Part shown: positions 5,836-6,714 of the stretch, in pieces | Layout of the letters: the number at the start of each line of letters is the position of its first letter | Numbering within the stretch: the first letter of the stretch is position 1 | Origin: Labilithrix luteola | GTDB taxonomy: Bacteria; Myxococcota_A; Polyangia; Polyangiales; Polyangiaceae | Direction of reading: 5' to 3' | DNA length: 6,714 bases | NCBI GenBank assembly: GCA_026225435.1 | Contig: JAMFST010000592.1 | Span: 1-6,714, forward strand | Position numbers and translations under genes: made by a program | Notes under the pieces: generated by a model | What the model saw: the letters and a program-made list of their open reading frames with translations, nothing else | What the model was told of the DNA's origin: nothing | The model's database searches: none

Positions 5836-5840
5836 CGCGG
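5825..5840. terminator. Small GC palindrome at the convergent gene junction
   Basis: CCGCG (5825-5829) and CGCGG (5836-5840) flank GCCTGA, which holds the stop of the Maf-like gene. Only 9 bases separate the two convergent stop codons. A two-way stop signal would fit here, but the stem is only five pairs and no T-run follows on either strand. Confidence 0.25.
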
Positions 5841-5844
5841 CCTC

Positions 5845-6714
5845 TCAGCGCTTCGCAGGCACCTTGAGCCCGAGCTCCTTCATCACCGCCTGCAGATCGT
5901 CCCAGGCCTGACGCTTGGCCTCGAGCTGCTGCGCGCTCGGACGGAGCAGGTAGGACGGGTGGTACGTCGGCATCAGCATCGAGCTGGTGTCGCCGTTCTT
6001 GTACATCTTCCACTCGCCGCGCAGCTTGGTGATGCCGAGGGTGGTGCCGAGCAGCGTCTGCACCGAGGTGTTGCCCAGCGCGACGATCACCCGCGGCTTC
6101 ACCGCCGAGAGCTGCTGGTGCAGGTAGGGGATGCAGGTGGCCGTCTCCTCCGGCGTGGGGCGGCGGTTCTCCGGCGGGCGGCACTTGATGATGTTGCAGA
6201 TGTAGACGTCGCTCGTAGGCGACAGGCCCATCGCCGCGATCATCTTGTCGAGCAGCTGCCCGGCGCGGCCGACGAAGGGGACGCCTTGTGCGTCCTCGTC
6301 CGCGCCCGGCGCCTCGCCGACGAAGGCCAGCTTCGCCTCGGGGTTTCCGCGGGAGAAGACGGTGTGCTGGCGCGAGCGAGAGAGCGTGCAGCGGGTGCAG
6401 GTGCTCACCGTCTCGGCCAGGACCGGGAGGCTGGCGACGGTGGTGATGGTGACCGGGGCGGGGGAGGCGACGACGGCCGGCGACGACGCGAACGGCTCCC
6501 CCGGGACGTCCGCGGGAGCCGCGGGAGGAGGCGGAGGCGCTTCGGGAGCCGCCGCCGGTGCTGCGATCGGGGCCGCGACGGGTGCCGCGACGGGCGCAGC
6601 GATCGGCGCAGTCCCTTGCGCGAGCTTGAAGGGGACGCGGGGGGCACCGAGCGCTCCGGTGTCGAGCTGCCACTCCACGTAGGCCGACACCTGCGCGGCC
6701 AGCGCCGCCAGGTC
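5845..6714 (-). CDS. Family 4 (Fe-S) uracil-DNA glycosylase, 5' end outside window
   Basis: The product removes uracil from DNA, starting base excision repair of deaminated cytosine. Numbering from a GTG at 6690: the glycosylase domain covers about 88-278. The four cysteines expected to hold a 4Fe-4S cluster in family 4 are present: C98 and C101 (CTRC), C170 (IIKCRPPENRRP) and C186. The catalytic-pocket motif GEAPGADED is at 125-133, followed by GVPFVGRAGQLLD. The second motif HPSYLL starts at 244. Family members are often about 200 residues; here some 90 extra residues lie in front, with an (AP[IV]A)n linker at about 27-60 and Pro-rich sequence after it. The frame stays open to the window edge, and the codons before 6690 (DLAALAAQ) continue a helix with SAYVEWQL, so the true start is probably upstream of the window. 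Older annotations call such proteins phage SPO1 DNA polymerase-related. Confidence 0.93.
   Translation of the reverse strand, partial: DLAALAAQVSAYVEWQLDTGALGAPRVPFKLAQGTAPIAAPVAAPVAAPIAAPAAAPEAPPPPPAAPADVPGEPFASSPAVVASPAPVTITTVASLPVLAETVSTCTRCTLSRSRQHTVFSRGNPEAKLAFVGEAPGADEDAQGVPFVGRAGQLLDKMIAAMGLSPTSDVYICNIIKCRPPENRRPTPEETATCIPYLHQQLSAVKPRVIVALGNTSVQTLLGTTLGITKLRGEWKMYKNGDTSSMLMPTYHPSYLLRPSAQQLEAKRQAWDDLQAVMKELGLKVPAKR
6563..6610 (-). repeat. Four tandem 12-base units encoding the Ala-Pro linker of the glycosylase
   Basis: Read on the + strand the four units are GCGATCGGGGCC, GCGACGGGTGCC, GCGACGGGCGCA and GCGATCGGCGCA, in perfect 12-base register from 6563. On the coding strand each gives a four-residue Ala/Ala/Pro/Val-or-Ile unit. 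The exact length keeps the reading frame, so copy-number change would lengthen or shorten the linker without breaking the gene. Confidence 0.8.

Noticed and set aside
6563..6610. Tandem repeat considered as a CRISPR or integration site
   Set aside because: Units are 12 bases with no spacers, lie in frame inside a coding region, and simply encode an Ala-Pro linker.
5681..6673. Second - strand frame across the glycosylase gene
   Set aside because: Arg/Pro/His-rich shadow; the chosen frame has the four cluster cysteines and both glycosylase motifs.

Overview
The window is a high-GC (roughly 70%) bacterial chromosome segment. Coding frames are rich in G or C at third codon positions, and Ala/Pro/Arg-rich linkers are common. 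GAF-GGDEF signalling, a trypsin-fold lipoprotein, an Ala/Pro-tailed family 4 uracil-DNA glycosylase and a probable leaderless promoter all fit the Myxococcota (former deltaproteobacterial myxobacteria and relatives). That taxonomic call is an inference from style. No ribosomal or other marker gene is present.

Layout, left to right. Bases 1-1181 (+) hold the C-terminal part of a GAF-GGDEF diguanylate cyclase whose start lies outside the window; its active site and inhibitory site are intact. A 57-base gap with a -10-like TAGCAT leads into a two-gene operon. The first gene (1239-1541) encodes a 100-residue helical protein with a Pro-rich tail. Its stop overlaps by 8 bases the start of a YihY/BrkB-family membrane protein (1534-2715) that carries an unusual hydrophilic insert of about 75 residues. 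Next is a 323-base non-coding stretch with several inverted repeats, then a secreted, probably lipid-anchored S1 serine protease (3039-3902).

Bases 3903-4236 look intergenic on the + strand. On the - strand they hold a cryptic coding region read in two frames, apparently a small membrane protein gene broken by a one-base shift near 4016-4027. Facing away from it is a DUF115/Maf-type glycosyltransferase (preferred start 4237, end 5835). The last gene runs on the - strand from the right edge to 5845, convergent with the Maf gene and 9 bases from it. It encodes a family 4 (Fe-S) uracil-DNA glycosylase with an Ala-Pro repeat tail; its start also lies outside the window.

The genes do not form one obvious pathway. 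The firmest functional link is the coupled pair 1239/1534. Three products (BrkB-like, protease lipoprotein, Maf-like transferase) probably concern the cell envelope or surface, while the diguanylate cyclase and the glycosylase are a signalling and a DNA-repair gene. I found no RNA gene, CRISPR array, insertion sequence or phage gene, and nothing that proves a new multi-gene system. The best leads are the frameshifted - strand gene, the coupled small protein with its insert-bearing BrkB partner, and the structured intergenic region at 2689-2904.
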